A stretch of DNA of 64,000 nucleotides from Azospirillum sp. 412522 (GCF_019805165.1 NZ_RWIJ01000003.1:493838-557837), one strand, 5' to 3'; counted from the first letter of the stretch, positions 11,356-20,130 are shown. The notes: a model not told the origin generated them from the sequence alone. Translations and numbers: made by a program.

Positions 11356-11378
11356 CCATACCGGAAGCCGGATAAATC

Positions 11379-13382
11379 TTGCCTTCGCTGTCCCTCATCG
11401 CCCTCTGCATCGCGACCGGCCTCGTCCTGTGGATGGCCAGCGGCTTCGCGCTCGCGCGGGCGCTGGCGTTCGACCGTGCCATCGCCTTGCCGCTGGCGCC
11501 CGTCCTGGGCTGGGCGGTACAGAACGCCCTGGCCCTGCCGCTCTCGCTCCTCGCCGGATTCTCGCCCGTTGCGACCGTCGGCGCCGTGGCCCTGATCTGT
11601 GCGGCCGGGTTCCTGAGCGTTCGTCAGGACGAAAGCGGGAACGACCATCGCATCCCGCCCCTCACCCTGTGGGTCTGTCTCGCCGCCGCCGTCATGGCGG
11701 CCGGACCGGCACTTGCGGTGCTGCCGAAATTCACCGGCGACGGTGTCGCCGTGGCGCCGGCACTCTTCGATCACGCGAAGATCGCGCTGATCGACCAGAT
11801 CGTCCGGGAGGGCGTTCCACCGGTCAACCCCGTCTATGGCGGGGCGGAGGCGCCGGCCGGGGTCGCCTACTACTATCTCTGGCAGTTCGGTGCCGCACAG
11901 CTCGCCCAACTCACCGGTGCGACCGGATGGGAGGCCGACGCGGCGGCAAGCTGGCTGACGGCCTTCTCGACCCTACTGCTGATGGCTGGGCTCGCCCGTC
12001 ACTTCAGCGGCAGCAGCCTCGCCTCTTTCCTCGCGATCGGCCTCAGCGGCCTGGGTTCGCTGCGGCCGGTCCTGGCCGCAACGGTCGGCGAGGCGACGCT
12101 CGAACGATGGCTCCAGCCTGCCACCGGACTTGCCGGATGGCTGTTCCAGACAAGCTGGAGTCCGCACCATGTCCAGGCCGCGGGTTGCGTCATGGTGGCG
12201 GTGATGATCATGGTCCGGCTCGCCGGGCGGCCGGGAGCGCTCACGACCGTCACCCTGGCACTGCTGGCGGCGGCGGCCTACCAATGCTCGATCTGGGTCG
12301 GCGGGGTGGTCTTCGCCCTGGCCGCCGCCGGATGCGCCCTTTTCCTGGCACGCTCCCGCCCGGCCGGCGGGGTGGGGACCTTCCTCCTGCTCGGCGGCAT
12401 CGCCGCGGTCGTCGCCCTGGCCATTGCCTCCCCCCTCCTGGTCGAGCAGTATCGCAGCGCCGGCGCCCGGGGCGGCGGCCGTCTCATCGCCATCGACCCC
12501 TTCGAAGTGCTGGGACCTGCCCTGCCCCAACTGCTCGGCCGGGTGCTCGACGTGCCGGCCTACTGGCTGGTGCTGCTGGTCGTCGAGTTTCCGCTCGTCT
12601 ATCTCGCCGGGGCCATCACGCTCGCGCGGATAGCGGCCCGGCCGGTCGGGCCGCCGGATGGGCTGCCGGATGGGCTGCTTGTCCGCGCCCTCGCCATCCT
12701 GACGGCGGCCAGCCTCGGCACGGGCTGGCTGCTCGTCAGCACAACCGGTGTGAACAACGACCTCGGCTGGCGCGCCGTGCTGCCCGGCCTGATGGTGCTG
12801 ACGGCCGCCGCCGGAGCCGGGCTGGCCCACTGCATGGAGCGGCGGGCGGCGGTCCCCCTGGTCCTGGCGATGGCCGCCACGACGGCGACGCTGCCCGACG
12901 GGCTGCGCCTCGCCGCCGAGAATCTCACGGGCAAGCCATCCTCCTCGGCCGCCGCGTTCGCGCGGTCGCCGGCCCTGTGGCAGGCGGTCCGGCGCCATGC
13001 GCCGCCCGACGCCCGGGTCGCCAGCAACCCCGCCCTGTTCGCCGACATGACGCCCTGGCCGGTGAACCTGTCCTGGGCGCTGTTCGCCGACCGCCGCTCC
13101 TGTTTCGCCGGGAACGAACTGGCCATCGCCTTCGCCCCCCTGTCGTCCGAGCGGCGGGCGGCGATCGCCGACCAGTTCCGGCGGGTCTTCGCCGGTGACG
13201 GGACGCCGGACGATATCGAGGCGCTCGCACGGACCCATCGCTGCGACGTGGTGGTGGTCACGATCTTCGACGGTGCCTGGAGCCATGACCCCTTCGCCGC
13301 AAGCCCCTTCTACCGCTTCGCGGAAGCCGAACTCGGCCTGTGGCGGATCTACGTTGCCGGACCCCGGAAAACGGGCGACTGA
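11379..13382 (+). CDS. Polytopic membrane protein, GT-C glycosyltransferase-like
   Basis: A 667-residue protein with about a dozen hydrophobic segments and a soluble C-terminal domain (about residues 510-667). The loop reading PPVNPVYGGAEAPAGVAYYY, then LWQFGAAQ, resembles the NP.F.G..L.YYYLW loop of GT-C-type transferases, which use lipid-linked sugars at the periplasmic face. The start is a TTG at 11379 with only a weak ribosome site, 23 bases after the oxidoreductase gene, so the true start is uncertain. It begins a plus-strand series of sugar-metabolism genes. I would call the GT-C assignment probable, not proven; O-antigen ligase-like proteins are an alternative. Confidence 0.65.
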   Translation: MPSLSLIALCIATGLVLWMASGFALARALAFDRAIALPLAPVLGWAVQNALALPLSLLAGFSPVATVGAVALICAAGFLSVRQDESGNDHRIPPLTLWVCLAAAVMAAGPALAVLPKFTGDGVAVAPALFDHAKIALIDQIVREGVPPVNPVYGGAEAPAGVAYYYLWQFGAAQLAQLTGATGWEADAAASWLTAFSTLLLMAGLARHFSGSSLASFLAIGLSGLGSLRPVLAATVGEATLERWLQPATGLAGWLFQTSWSPHHVQAAGCVMVAVMIMVRLAGRPGALTTVTLALLAAAAYQCSIWVGGVVFALAAAGCALFLARSRPAGGVGTFLLLGGIAAVVALAIASPLLVEQYRSAGARGGGRLIAIDPFEVLGPALPQLLGRVLDVPAYWLVLLVVEFPLVYLAGAITLARIAARPVGPPDGLPDGLLVRALAILTAASLGTGWLLVSTTGVNNDLGWRAVLPGLMVLTAAAGAGLAHCMERRAAVPLVLAMAATTATLPDGLRLAAENLTGKPSSSAAAFARSPALWQAVRRHAPPDARVASNPALFADMTPWPVNLSWALFADRRSCFAGNELAIAFAPLSSERRAAIADQFRRVFAGDGTPDDIEALARTHRCDVVVVTIFDGAWSHDPFAASPFYRFAEAELGLWRIYVAGPRKTGD

Positions 13383-13535
13383 ACCCGGCCCCGAAAAAAT
13401 CCGACCGGGCTGTAACGACGGGCCTCCAAGCACCGTATCCCTCCCATGAACCATCCGTTTCGCCCACGATCACCCACCATCGGCGACCACCGGAGCAACA
13501 TCCTGAGGCCCCCAATCTTGACGCCACGCACACCG

Positions 13536-14660
13536 ATGCCCCGCACGCTGACGGCGCGGGCCCTGGGCGCCGGCCGTTCTCTGGCCGCCTCGCTGACGCC
13601 GCCCATCGACGTGAGCGCCACCTACATGCGCGACGCGGACAACGGCTACAGCTCCGGCCATGTCTACGGGCGCAAGGACAACGCGTCGGTCCAGCAGGCG
13701 GAGCGTCAGATCGCCGACCTGGAACACGCCCGCGAGGCACTGCTCTTCGGTTCGGGCATGGCGGCGGCCACCACCCTGTTCCTGGCGGCATCGCCCACCC
13801 ACATCGTCGCTCCGCGGCACATGTATTGGGGGCTGCATGTCTGGCTCGCCGAGGCCCATCGCTACGGGCACGAGGTGACCTTCGCCGACATGGCCGACCT
13901 CGACGCCGTCGGCCGCGCCATCCGGCCGGGGCGCACCGGCATCGTCTGGATCGAAACGCCGAGCAACCCGCTCTGGACCGTCACCGACATCGCCGCCGTC
14001 GCCGAACTTGCGCACCGCGCGGGGGCGTTGGTCTGCGTCGATTCCACGGCGGTGACGCCGGTGCTGACCCGGCCGCTCGACTGCGGCGCCGACATCGTGA
14101 TGCACTCCGCGACCAAATACCTCAACGGTCACTCCGATGTGGTCGCCGGCGCCCTGGCGGCATCGGCCCCGTCGAGTTTGTGGGACCGGATCGCGGCCAT
14201 CCGCGACCAGCACGGCACGACGCCCGGTCCGTTCGACGCCTGGCTGCTGATGCGCGGCCTGCGGACGCTCGACCTGCGGGTGCGCGAGCAGAGCCGCAGC
14301 GCCGCGACCCTGGCCGGCCGGCTGGCCAGCCATCCGGCGCTGTCCGCCGTGCTCTATCCCGGCCTGCCGGACCATCCCGGCCACGCCATCGCCGCCCGCC
14401 AGATGTCGGGCGGCTTCGGCGGCATGCTGTCCGTCCGCGTCAGGGGCGGGGCGGCGGCGGCGGTGAAGGTGGCGGCCAATGTCCATCTCTGGCGGCGCGC
14501 GACCTCCTTCGGCGGCATCGAAAGCCTCATCGAGCACCGCTCGTCGATCGAGGGCCAGGGCTCGCCCTGCCCCGACGACCTGCTGCGCCTGTCGGTCGGG
14601 CTCGAAGACCCGGACGACCTGTTCGGCGACCTGGAGCAGGCGCTCGCCCCCATCCGCTGA
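13536..14660 (+). CDS. PLP-dependent trans-sulfuration enzyme (Cys/Met metabolism family)
   Basis: A 374-residue PLP enzyme of the cystathionine gamma-synthase/lyase family. Visible hallmarks are the N-terminal TARALGAGRS.AAS..PPIDVSATY region, YGRKDNASVQQAERQIADLE, the active-site ETPSNP, DSTAVTPVL and the PLP lysine in HSATKYLNGHSD (residue 194 from this start). Members make or cleave C-S bonds in methionine and cysteine metabolism; some act on homoserine esters. The start is unclear: the ATG at 13536 fits family alignment best, a TTG at 13518 has GAGG nine bases upstream, and an ATG at 13446 is also in frame. It sits inside a sugar-transferase gene series, an unusual place for such an enzyme. 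Confidence 0.88.
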   Translation: MPRTLTARALGAGRSLAASLTPPIDVSATYMRDADNGYSSGHVYGRKDNASVQQAERQIADLEHAREALLFGSGMAAATTLFLAASPTHIVAPRHMYWGLHVWLAEAHRYGHEVTFADMADLDAVGRAIRPGRTGIVWIETPSNPLWTVTDIAAVAELAHRAGALVCVDSTAVTPVLTRPLDCGADIVMHSATKYLNGHSDVVAGALAASAPSSLWDRIAAIRDQHGTTPGPFDAWLLMRGLRTLDLRVREQSRSAATLAGRLASHPALSAVLYPGLPDHPGHAIAARQMSGGFGGMLSVRVRGGAAAAVKVAANVHLWRRATSFGGIESLIEHRSSIEGQGSPCPDDLLRLSVGLEDPDDLFGDLEQALAPIR

Positions 14661-14694
14661 TCAGCCTTCCCTCATTCCGGCGGAGACCCGACCC

Positions 14695-15411
14695 ATGACG
14701 ACCATAGCGGTGGCCATCATCTGCAAGACGCCCAGCCCCGGCAAGTCCAAGACCCGGCTGTCGCCGCCTCTGCCGCCGGAGGACTGTGCCGAAATTTCCG
14801 GCTGCTTCATCGCCGATCTGGCCGCGACCATCGCCGGCCTGTCGGAGGAGGGCGACGCGCCCGGCTATGCGGTCTACACTCCGGCGGGTTCCGAGGAGGA
14901 GCTGCGGCACCTGCTTCCCGACGGATTCGGGCTGGTCCCCCAGGGCGAGGGGGATCTCGGCCGGCGGCTGGACCAGGGCATCACCGACCTTCTGGCGCAG
15001 GGCCATGCCGGCGCCATCCTCGTCAACTCCGACAGCCCGACCCTGCCGCGCCACATCCTCCGCGCCGCGGTCCAGGCGCTCAGGTCCGGCGACAACGCCG
15101 TCATCAGCCCGGCGCTCGACGGCGGCTACACGCTCATCGGCCTGTCGCGGCCCCATCCCGGACTGTTCGCGGACATCCCCTGGAGCACCGACAGGGTCTA
15201 CAGCCTGACGCTTGAACGGGCGCGCAGGATCGGCGTTCCGGTGATCTCCCTCGATCCCTGGTACGACGTGGACGACGCCCGCTCCTACGCCATGCTGGAG
15301 GATGAACTCGACGGCCGGCCACCGCCCTTCGCCGCCCCGGGCCATCCGGTGCCGGAGGCGCCGCGCACCCGCGCGTTCGTGCGACGCCGCCAGAGGGTGA
15401 TGGCGTCATGA
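14695..15411 (+). CDS. DUF2064 / TIGR04282-type glycosyltransferase-like protein
   Basis: A 238-residue cytosolic protein of the DUF2064 family, which has a nucleotide-sugar-transferase-like Rossmann fold. Visible signatures: AIICKTPSPGKSKTRLSPPL at the N-terminus (cf. KxPxPGxxKTRL), AILVNSDSPTLPRHIL (the D-x-D-like metal site region) and ALDGGYTLIGL. It starts at the ATG at 14695, 34 bases after the PLP enzyme gene, and its stop overlaps the next start as ATGA. The family often travels with GT2 enzymes in cell-surface or secondary-metabolite sugar pathways. The reaction is unknown; nucleotidyl transfer is as likely as glycosyl transfer. Confidence 0.85.
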   Translation: MTTIAVAIICKTPSPGKSKTRLSPPLPPEDCAEISGCFIADLAATIAGLSEEGDAPGYAVYTPAGSEEELRHLLPDGFGLVPQGEGDLGRRLDQGITDLLAQGHAGAILVNSDSPTLPRHILRAAVQALRSGDNAVISPALDGGYTLIGLSRPHPGLFADIPWSTDRVYSLTLERARRIGVPVISLDPWYDVDDARSYAMLEDELDGRPPPFAAPGHPVPEAPRTRAFVRRRQRVMAS

Positions 15412-16157
15412 GCGGCGCGCAGCCGCTTGAAACCGTGGCCGTCGTCATCCCCTGCCTCGACGAGGAGGACTCCATCGCCGACGTGGTGCGGGAGGTGATG
15501 GCCGAGGGCGTCGGCGAGGTCATCGTCGTCGACAACGGGTCCACCGACGGGACCGCCGAGCGGGCCGCCGCCGCGGGCGCCCGTGTCGTAGCCCAGCCGG
15601 TACGCGGCTACGGCCGCGCCTGCGCCGCCGGGCTGGCCGCCGTCCGGCCCGGAACGGAGATCGTCTGCTTCCTCGACGGCGACGGCAGCGACGTGCCCGC
15701 CTTCATCCCGCAGGTCATCCGGCCGGTCGCCGACGGCGAGGTGGACTTCGTCATGGGCTCGCGCCTGCGCGGGCGACGCGAGCGCGGCTCGATGACGCCG
15801 CAGCAGATCGTGGCGGGGCGGATCGCCGGAGCGCTTCTGCGGCTGACCTACCGGGTCCGCTTCACCGACATGTCGCCGTTGCGCGCGATGCGGGTCGACT
15901 GCCTGCGCGCGCTGGGCATGACCGAGGAAACCTACGGCTGGAACCTGGAGATGCAGATGCGGGCGGCGGCCGGCCTGCATTGCAGGGAAATCCCGGTCGA
16001 TCACCGGTGCCGGCGCGGCGGCCGGTCGAAGGTGTCGGGCGACCTCGCCGCCAGCCTGTCCGCCGCCTGGAAGATCGGGACCACCTTCCTCCGCCTCGCA
16101 TGGCGGCAACCCACCAATGCCGAAGGCCGGTCGGCGCAGACCATCGTTCGGAGGTGA
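15408..16157 (+). CDS. Glycosyltransferase family 2 (polyprenol-phosphate-sugar synthase-like)
   Basis: A 249-residue GT2 with the A-type fold: VVIPCLDEEDSIADVV, IVVDNGSTDGT, and the metal-binding stretch CFLDGDGSDVP. The C-terminal part has FTDMSPLRAMR and ETYGWNLEMQMRA, like dolichol-phosphate-mannose-synthase-type enzymes that load a sugar onto undecaprenyl phosphate. It has no C-terminal membrane helices, so it would work at the cytosolic membrane face. The start overlaps the previous stop (ATGA). With the EmrE-like protein and GT-C-like protein it forms a logical load-flip-transfer route. The sugar is unknown. Confidence 0.9.
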   Translation: MSGAQPLETVAVVIPCLDEEDSIADVVREVMAEGVGEVIVVDNGSTDGTAERAAAAGARVVAQPVRGYGRACAAGLAAVRPGTEIVCFLDGDGSDVPAFIPQVIRPVADGEVDFVMGSRLRGRRERGSMTPQQIVAGRIAGALLRLTYRVRFTDMSPLRAMRVDCLRALGMTEETYGWNLEMQMRAAAGLHCREIPVDHRCRRGGRSKVSGDLAASLSAAWKIGTTFLRLAWRQPTNAEGRSAQTIVRR

Positions 16158-16163
16158 AGGAGC

Positions 16164-17231
16164 ATGCGCGTTCTTCTCACCGGCGGGGCCGGTTTCATCG
16201 GCGGGCATGTGCTCGCCGAGCTTCTGCGCCGGTCCCACGAGGTGCGCGTCCTGGACTCGCTGCGTCCCGACGTGCATCCCACCCCACCGGCCTGGACCGC
16301 GCCGGCCGGCGTCGAGGCGCTGATCGGCGACTTGCGGGATGCCGCGGTCCTCGACCGGGCCGTCGCCGGCGTCGACGCCGTCATCCATCTCGCCGCCAAG
16401 GTCGGGCTGGGCGTCGCCATCGGCGACATGCCCGACTACGCCTCCTCCAACGAGGTCGGCACGGCCGAGCTTCTTGTGGCGATGGCCCGCGCCGGCGTGT
16501 CCCGTCTGACGCTCGCCAGTTCGATGGTGGTCTATGGCGAGGGCTTCGGCCATTGTGCCGAACATGGACGGGTCCGGCCGGCGCCGCGGCTGGAAAGCGC
16601 GCTGGCGCAGCAACGGTTCGAACCCCCCTGCCCGCTCTGCGGCCGGCCGCTCGAAAGCCTGCTCGTCGCCGAGGACACGCCGTTCGACCCGCGCAACGCC
16701 TACGCCACCAGCAAGGCGGCGCAGGAGTTCTATGCCGCCAACTGGGCGCGGTCGACCGGCGGTGCGGTCGCGATGATGCGCTATCACAACGTGTATGGGC
16801 CCGGCATGCCGCGCGACACCCCCTATGCCGGCGTCGCCTCCATCTTCACCTCCGCGCTGCGCCGCGGCGAGGCGCCCCGGGTCTTCGAGGATGGCCGGCA
16901 GAGACGGGACTTCGTGCATGTCCGCGACGTCGCCTCCGCCACCGTCGCCGCTTGCGAAGGGCAGACGGAAGGCGTGGCCGCCTACAATGTCGGATCCGGC
17001 ACGCCGCGGACGGTCGGCGACATGGCCGAGGCGCTGTCCTTGGCGCTGAACGGGCCGCCGCCGGTTGTGACCGGACAATACCGGCTGGGCGACGTGCGCC
17101 ACATCACCGCCGATTCCTCGCGGCTGCGCAACAGCTTCGATTGGCACCCGCGCATCGGCTTCGCCGAGGGCATGGCGGAGCTTGCCCATCTCGACCCGGC
17201 CTCTCCCGGTGCTATGGTGCGCCTCCCATGA
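16164..17231 (+). CDS. NAD-dependent epimerase/dehydratase with zinc-knuckle insert
   Basis: A 355-residue extended short-chain dehydrogenase. The NAD motif GGAGFIG is at residues 7-13, with the catalytic serine near 119-120, and Y180 and K184 in the YxxxK pair. An insert between residues about 125 and 165 carries C131-x2-H134 and C156-x2-C159, a likely zinc knuckle. I recall the same insert in proteins annotated as dTDP-L-rhamnose 4-epimerase, which would fit a surface-sugar role. It starts six bases after the GT2 gene with AAGGAG in front and overlaps the next start as ATGA. The specific substrate is not proven. Confidence 0.9.
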   Translation: MRVLLTGGAGFIGGHVLAELLRRSHEVRVLDSLRPDVHPTPPAWTAPAGVEALIGDLRDAAVLDRAVAGVDAVIHLAAKVGLGVAIGDMPDYASSNEVGTAELLVAMARAGVSRLTLASSMVVYGEGFGHCAEHGRVRPAPRLESALAQQRFEPPCPLCGRPLESLLVAEDTPFDPRNAYATSKAAQEFYAANWARSTGGAVAMMRYHNVYGPGMPRDTPYAGVASIFTSALRRGEAPRVFEDGRQRRDFVHVRDVASATVAACEGQTEGVAAYNVGSGTPRTVGDMAEALSLALNGPPPVVTGQYRLGDVRHITADSSRLRNSFDWHPRIGFAEGMAELAHLDPASPGAMVRLP

Positions 17232-17683
17232 GCCGCACCATATTGCTCGGTCTGATCCTGACCAGCGTGACGCTCAACGCGTCCGCGCAGATCATGCTGC
17301 GGTGGGGCGCCCGGCAGGGATTCGGTGCAAGCGATCCGTCGGTAATCGACAGCCTTGCCATCATCCGGCATCCGGCCATCCTCGGCGGGCTCGCCTGCTA
17401 CGGCCTCAGTCTGCTCGTCTGGCTGCGGGTGCTGAGCAGGGCGGATGCGTCCTTCGCCTATCCTTTTCTCGCATTCGGCTTTGCTCTCGTTGCCCTCGCC
17501 GGCTGGTGGGTACTCGGTGAGCCGATGACCGTTCGCCGCTTGGTTGGAACGGCGATCATCGTGGCTGGGGTGATCGTGCTCGCGGGGGAGCGATCGTATG
17601 ACGCGGCACTCGGGTCCTCCGGTACGAGTCGTAAACCATCAGACCAGATCGACATCGAGTGCTGCGAGCGTGCCGCGGATTAG
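17228..17683 (+). CDS. EmrE-like small membrane transporter (putative lipid-sugar flippase)
   Basis: A 151-residue protein with four membrane segments in the EamA/SMR fold (ILLGLILTSVTLNASAQIML, ILGGLACYGLSLLVWLRVLS, AYPFLAFGFALVALAGWWVL, LVGTAIIVAGVIVLAGE). Proteins of this size next to GT2 and GT-C genes, such as ArnE/ArnF, flip undecaprenyl-phosphate sugars. The start overlaps the epimerase stop as ATGA. The last 15 codons (polar tail ending CCERAAD) overlap the 3' end of the opposite-strand DUF4862 gene by 45 bases. A drug-efflux role cannot be excluded, but the context favours a flippase. Confidence 0.85.
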   Translation: MSRTILLGLILTSVTLNASAQIMLRWGARQGFGASDPSVIDSLAIIRHPAILGGLACYGLSLLVWLRVLSRADASFAYPFLAFGFALVALAGWWVLGEPMTVRRLVGTAIIVAGVIVLAGERSYDAALGSSGTSRKPSDQIDIECCERAAD

Positions 17684-18598
17684 GGCGATGCGATCCTTCA
17701 TGGCGGTTTGCGGTGGTCGCGCCGCGACCTTGATGCCGTCATAAAGCAGGTTGTTGCCGGCGGCCTCCACCGTCGCCACCATCTGGTCCCGATCCATGAC
17801 CGAGTCGGGCGCCAGATCCTTGAGCGGCGGATGCACATCGCTCCAGGCCATACCATAAGGACCATCGCGATCCGTCGCACCTGAGAACATCACTCCGCGC
17901 AGCAATCCGGCGGAACGCAGGCGCCGCACATGTCGGCAGGGAGCTGTCGCATCCTGTTCCTCGATCGCGGAGCGTCCCCAATTCACCGCCATCCCCGTGG
18001 GCGTGGACGACACGGCCGCGGCAGCAGCCACAGCCTCGATCTCAATGGCGAGAGGGAGCAAACCCTTCTGCCATCGACCCGGCCGGCGGGCATCGCAATG
18101 CTCAAGGACGACAGTGGTGCCGCCCCAGTCCCAGGACAGAATCTCGCACAGCGACCGCTCCAAGGCACGCCCGCCCTGCCCGGCCTCGGCCTGCGGCAAG
18201 GTCGGAAATGCATGGAGTTCTACAGCCACGATACGCTGTCCGCGTGCCAGAAATTCCATCACGGCCCTGTGAGCCGCCGCGACAAGCTGTACGGCCCGGA
18301 CCCGCCCGTCGGGATCGGGAGACGCCAGTCCAACGGCCGGGTCTTTGGCGGCGGCCGTCGCAGCCGCACCGATCAGGGTCAGCACATGCCCGGCGCAATC
18401 CTTCCGGCGGCCGAGCACGTCGGCAAGGATCGGGGCATCCCGCTCCCAGCCGGGCGCTCCCCAGGAGACCTCGAATCCGCCGACGCCGGGAAGAGATAGG
18501 ATCTCCTCCAGATAGGCTTCGAGTTCCGACACGGCGTCCGGCTGGGCGGCATAGGCGCCGACGACGCGGACCGGCTTTCGATGATGCTTCGTGGTCAT
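17639..18598 (-). CDS. DUF4862 family protein
   Basis: A 319-residue soluble protein matching the DUF4862 family as I recall it: VVGAYAAQP at the start, PGVGGFEVSWGAPGWERDA, TTVVLEHCDARRPG, VNWGRSAIEEQDA and MFSGATDRDGPYGMAWSDVH. The pattern of strands and the late HPPL.....P.S.M region suggest a TIM-barrel resembling sugar-phosphate isomerases. It is next to the sugar-acid catabolic genes and may use a related substrate, but no reaction is known to me. Start ATG at 18598, with AAGGG in a duplicated 14-bp leader. The 3' end overlaps the convergent EmrE-like gene by 45 bases. Confidence 0.8.
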   Translation of the reverse strand: MTTKHHRKPVRVVGAYAAQPDAVSELEAYLEEILSLPGVGGFEVSWGAPGWERDAPILADVLGRRKDCAGHVLTLIGAAATAAAKDPAVGLASPDPDGRVRAVQLVAAAHRAVMEFLARGQRIVAVELHAFPTLPQAEAGQGGRALERSLCEILSWDWGGTTVVLEHCDARRPGRWQKGLLPLAIEIEAVAAAAAVSSTPTGMAVNWGRSAIEEQDATAPCRHVRRLRSAGLLRGVMFSGATDRDGPYGMAWSDVHPPLKDLAPDSVMDRDQMVATVEAAGNNLLYDGIKVAARPPQTAMKDRIALIRGTLAALDVDLV

Positions 18599-18610
18599 GA
18601 CCTTCACCGA

Positions 18611-18638
18611 CCCTTGGAGACGGGCCCTTGGAGACGGG
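18611..18638 (-). repeat. Tandem 14-bp duplication in DUF4862 leader
   Basis: CCCTTGGAGACGGG occurs twice head to tail (18611-18624, 18625-18638). Read on the minus strand, each copy carries AAGGG, so the ribosome-site region of the DUF4862 gene is duplicated. Confidence 0.7.
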
Positions 18639-18639
18639 G

Positions 18640-18691
18640 AAAAAGTGAGGCGGTCCGGGGCCGAGCCCTCCAGCGGGTGGCCCCGGACCGT
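18640..18691 (-). terminator. Rho-independent terminator of the MHS transporter gene
   Basis: A 12-bp perfect stem (CGGTCCGGGGCC at 18651-18662 and GGCCCCGGACCG at 18680-18691) lies 14 bases past the transporter stop. On the minus strand it is followed by CCTCACTTTTTC. Confidence 0.75.
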
Positions 18692-18705
18692 GCCTCTTGC
18701 GCGGT

Positions 18706-20130
18706 TCAGGCGCGGCTGACGGCAGGCCGCGCCTCGCCCCATTCGGCATCCGTCGGCGTGTTCAGGTCGCGGTCGAGGGTTTCGGGCAGCGAGCGGGTGG
18801 CGAGGAACGACACCAGCATGGTGAAGGCCATGTAGATCGCGACCGGAACCCAGGAGTTGCCGTACCAGGCCAGCAGGGAGGCGCACAGCAGGGGGGCGAT
18901 ACCGCCGCCGATGATCGACGAGAACTCACGGCCCAGCGTCACGCCGGCGTAGCGGTAGCGGCTGCCGAAGATCTCCGGGAAGAAGCTCATGTGAACGCCG
19001 GTCACGCCCTGGGCCGCGACCATGTAGCCGAACACGATGATGGCGGTGATCAGGACCGGCGAGCCGGTGTTGAGGCCGGGAAAGACGAGGAACGGCGTAA
19101 CGACGAGGACCCCGGTCAGCACGAGCGTCATCCGCCGGCGTCCGAAACGGTCGGACAAGCTGCCCGTCAGGAAGGCGGCGAAGGAGGCGGCGATGGCGGC
19201 GGCAAGCTGGACCGGCGGAACGAAGTGTGTATCGACCCCCACCACATTGATCAGGTAGGAGATCATGAAGACCTGATAGGTGTAGGACTGGGTCGACACG
19301 CCCCAGTTCATCAGGATGACCTTGATGACGTTCTTCTTGCCATGCTTCGCGACGACGCGGAGCGGAGCCTGGTTGCGGACATCCACCTTCTTCTTCAGCT
19401 CCGTGAACACGGGGCTTTCGGCGAGCTTCAGCCGGATGACGAAAGCGGCGATGGTGACGAGGATGCTGCTCCAGAAGATCGCCCGCCAGCCCCAGCTCAT
19501 CAGCGCTTCATTGGGAAGCTGCTGCACGCCGATCCAGGCGATGGCGCCCAGCGCGGTGCCGAAGGCCGCACCCACCATGATCAGCGACGACAGCCGTCCA
19601 CGCTGGCCCAGCGGAGCCGTTTCGGTCAGCAGCGTGGCGCCGCCCGACTGCTCGGCGCCCGCCCCGAAGCCCTGGAAGAAGCGGCAGAGCACCAGCAGCA
19701 GCGGCGCCCACACGCCCGCCGTCTCGTAGGTCGGCAGGCAGCCGATGGCGAAGGTCGCCCCGCCCATCAGGAACAGGGTGGTGACCAATACCCATTTGCG
19801 GCCGAACTTCTCGCCGTAATGCGAGAAGAAGAGGCCGCCGAGCGGTCGTGCGAGGAAACCGATGGCATAGGCGCCAAAGGCGGCGATGACGCCGGCCGCC
19901 GGGGAGATCGTTGGGAAGAACAGCTTGCTGAAGATCAGGGCGGAGGCGGTGCCGTAGATCACGAAATCGTAGTTTTCGAGCATCGTGCCGATGAGACCCG
20001 CCAGCGCGGCGCGACGCACATTCTTGGCGTCGGCAGAGGTGGCGGCAGAGGCGGCGGCAGAGGCATCGGCAGTGGCGTCTGCCCGGGCGATCCGTTCGGT
20101 TTCCGCGATGGAGCTGGATATCTGAGACAT
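18706..20130 (-). CDS. MFS transporter, metabolite:H+ symporter (MHS) family
   Basis: A 474-residue transporter with 12 membrane segments. An Ala/Ser-rich N-terminal tail (about 40 residues) precedes GTMLENYDFVIYGTASALIF, the usual MHS opening. Signatures RPLGGLFFSHYGEKFGRK and FFQGFGAGAEQSGGATLL are those of the shikimate/ProP/sugar-acid symporter group. It would import an organic or sugar acid with protons. It lies 204 bases downstream of the hydroxyacid dehydrogenase gene on the same strand, opposite idnD. It is therefore the likely uptake system for the idonate-type pathway. It has its own terminator at 18640-18691. Confidence 0.9.
   Translation of the reverse strand: MSQISSSIAETERIARADATADASAAASAATSADAKNVRRAALAGLIGTMLENYDFVIYGTASALIFSKLFFPTISPAAGVIAAFGAYAIGFLARPLGGLFFSHYGEKFGRKWVLVTTLFLMGGATFAIGCLPTYETAGVWAPLLLVLCRFFQGFGAGAEQSGGATLLTETAPLGQRGRLSSLIMVGAAFGTALGAIAWIGVQQLPNEALMSWGWRAIFWSSILVTIAAFVIRLKLAESPVFTELKKKVDVRNQAPLRVVAKHGKKNVIKVILMNWGVSTQSYTYQVFMISYLINVVGVDTHFVPPVQLAAAIAASFAAFLTGSLSDRFGRRRMTLVLTGVLVVTPFLVFPGLNTGSPVLITAIIVFGYMVAAQGVTGVHMSFFPEIFGSRYRYAGVTLGREFSSIIGGGIAPLLCASLLAWYGNSWVPVAIYMAFTMLVSFLATRSLPETLDRDLNTPTDAEWGEARPAVSRA

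Noticed and set aside
13383-13535. SAM or B12 riboswitch before the PLP enzyme
   Set aside because: No conserved riboswitch core was recognised; only a short CCCGG/CCGGG stem is present.
16600-16630. tRNA T-loop-like GGTTCGAACCC
   Set aside because: It lies inside the epimerase coding sequence, and no cloverleaf can be drawn around it.
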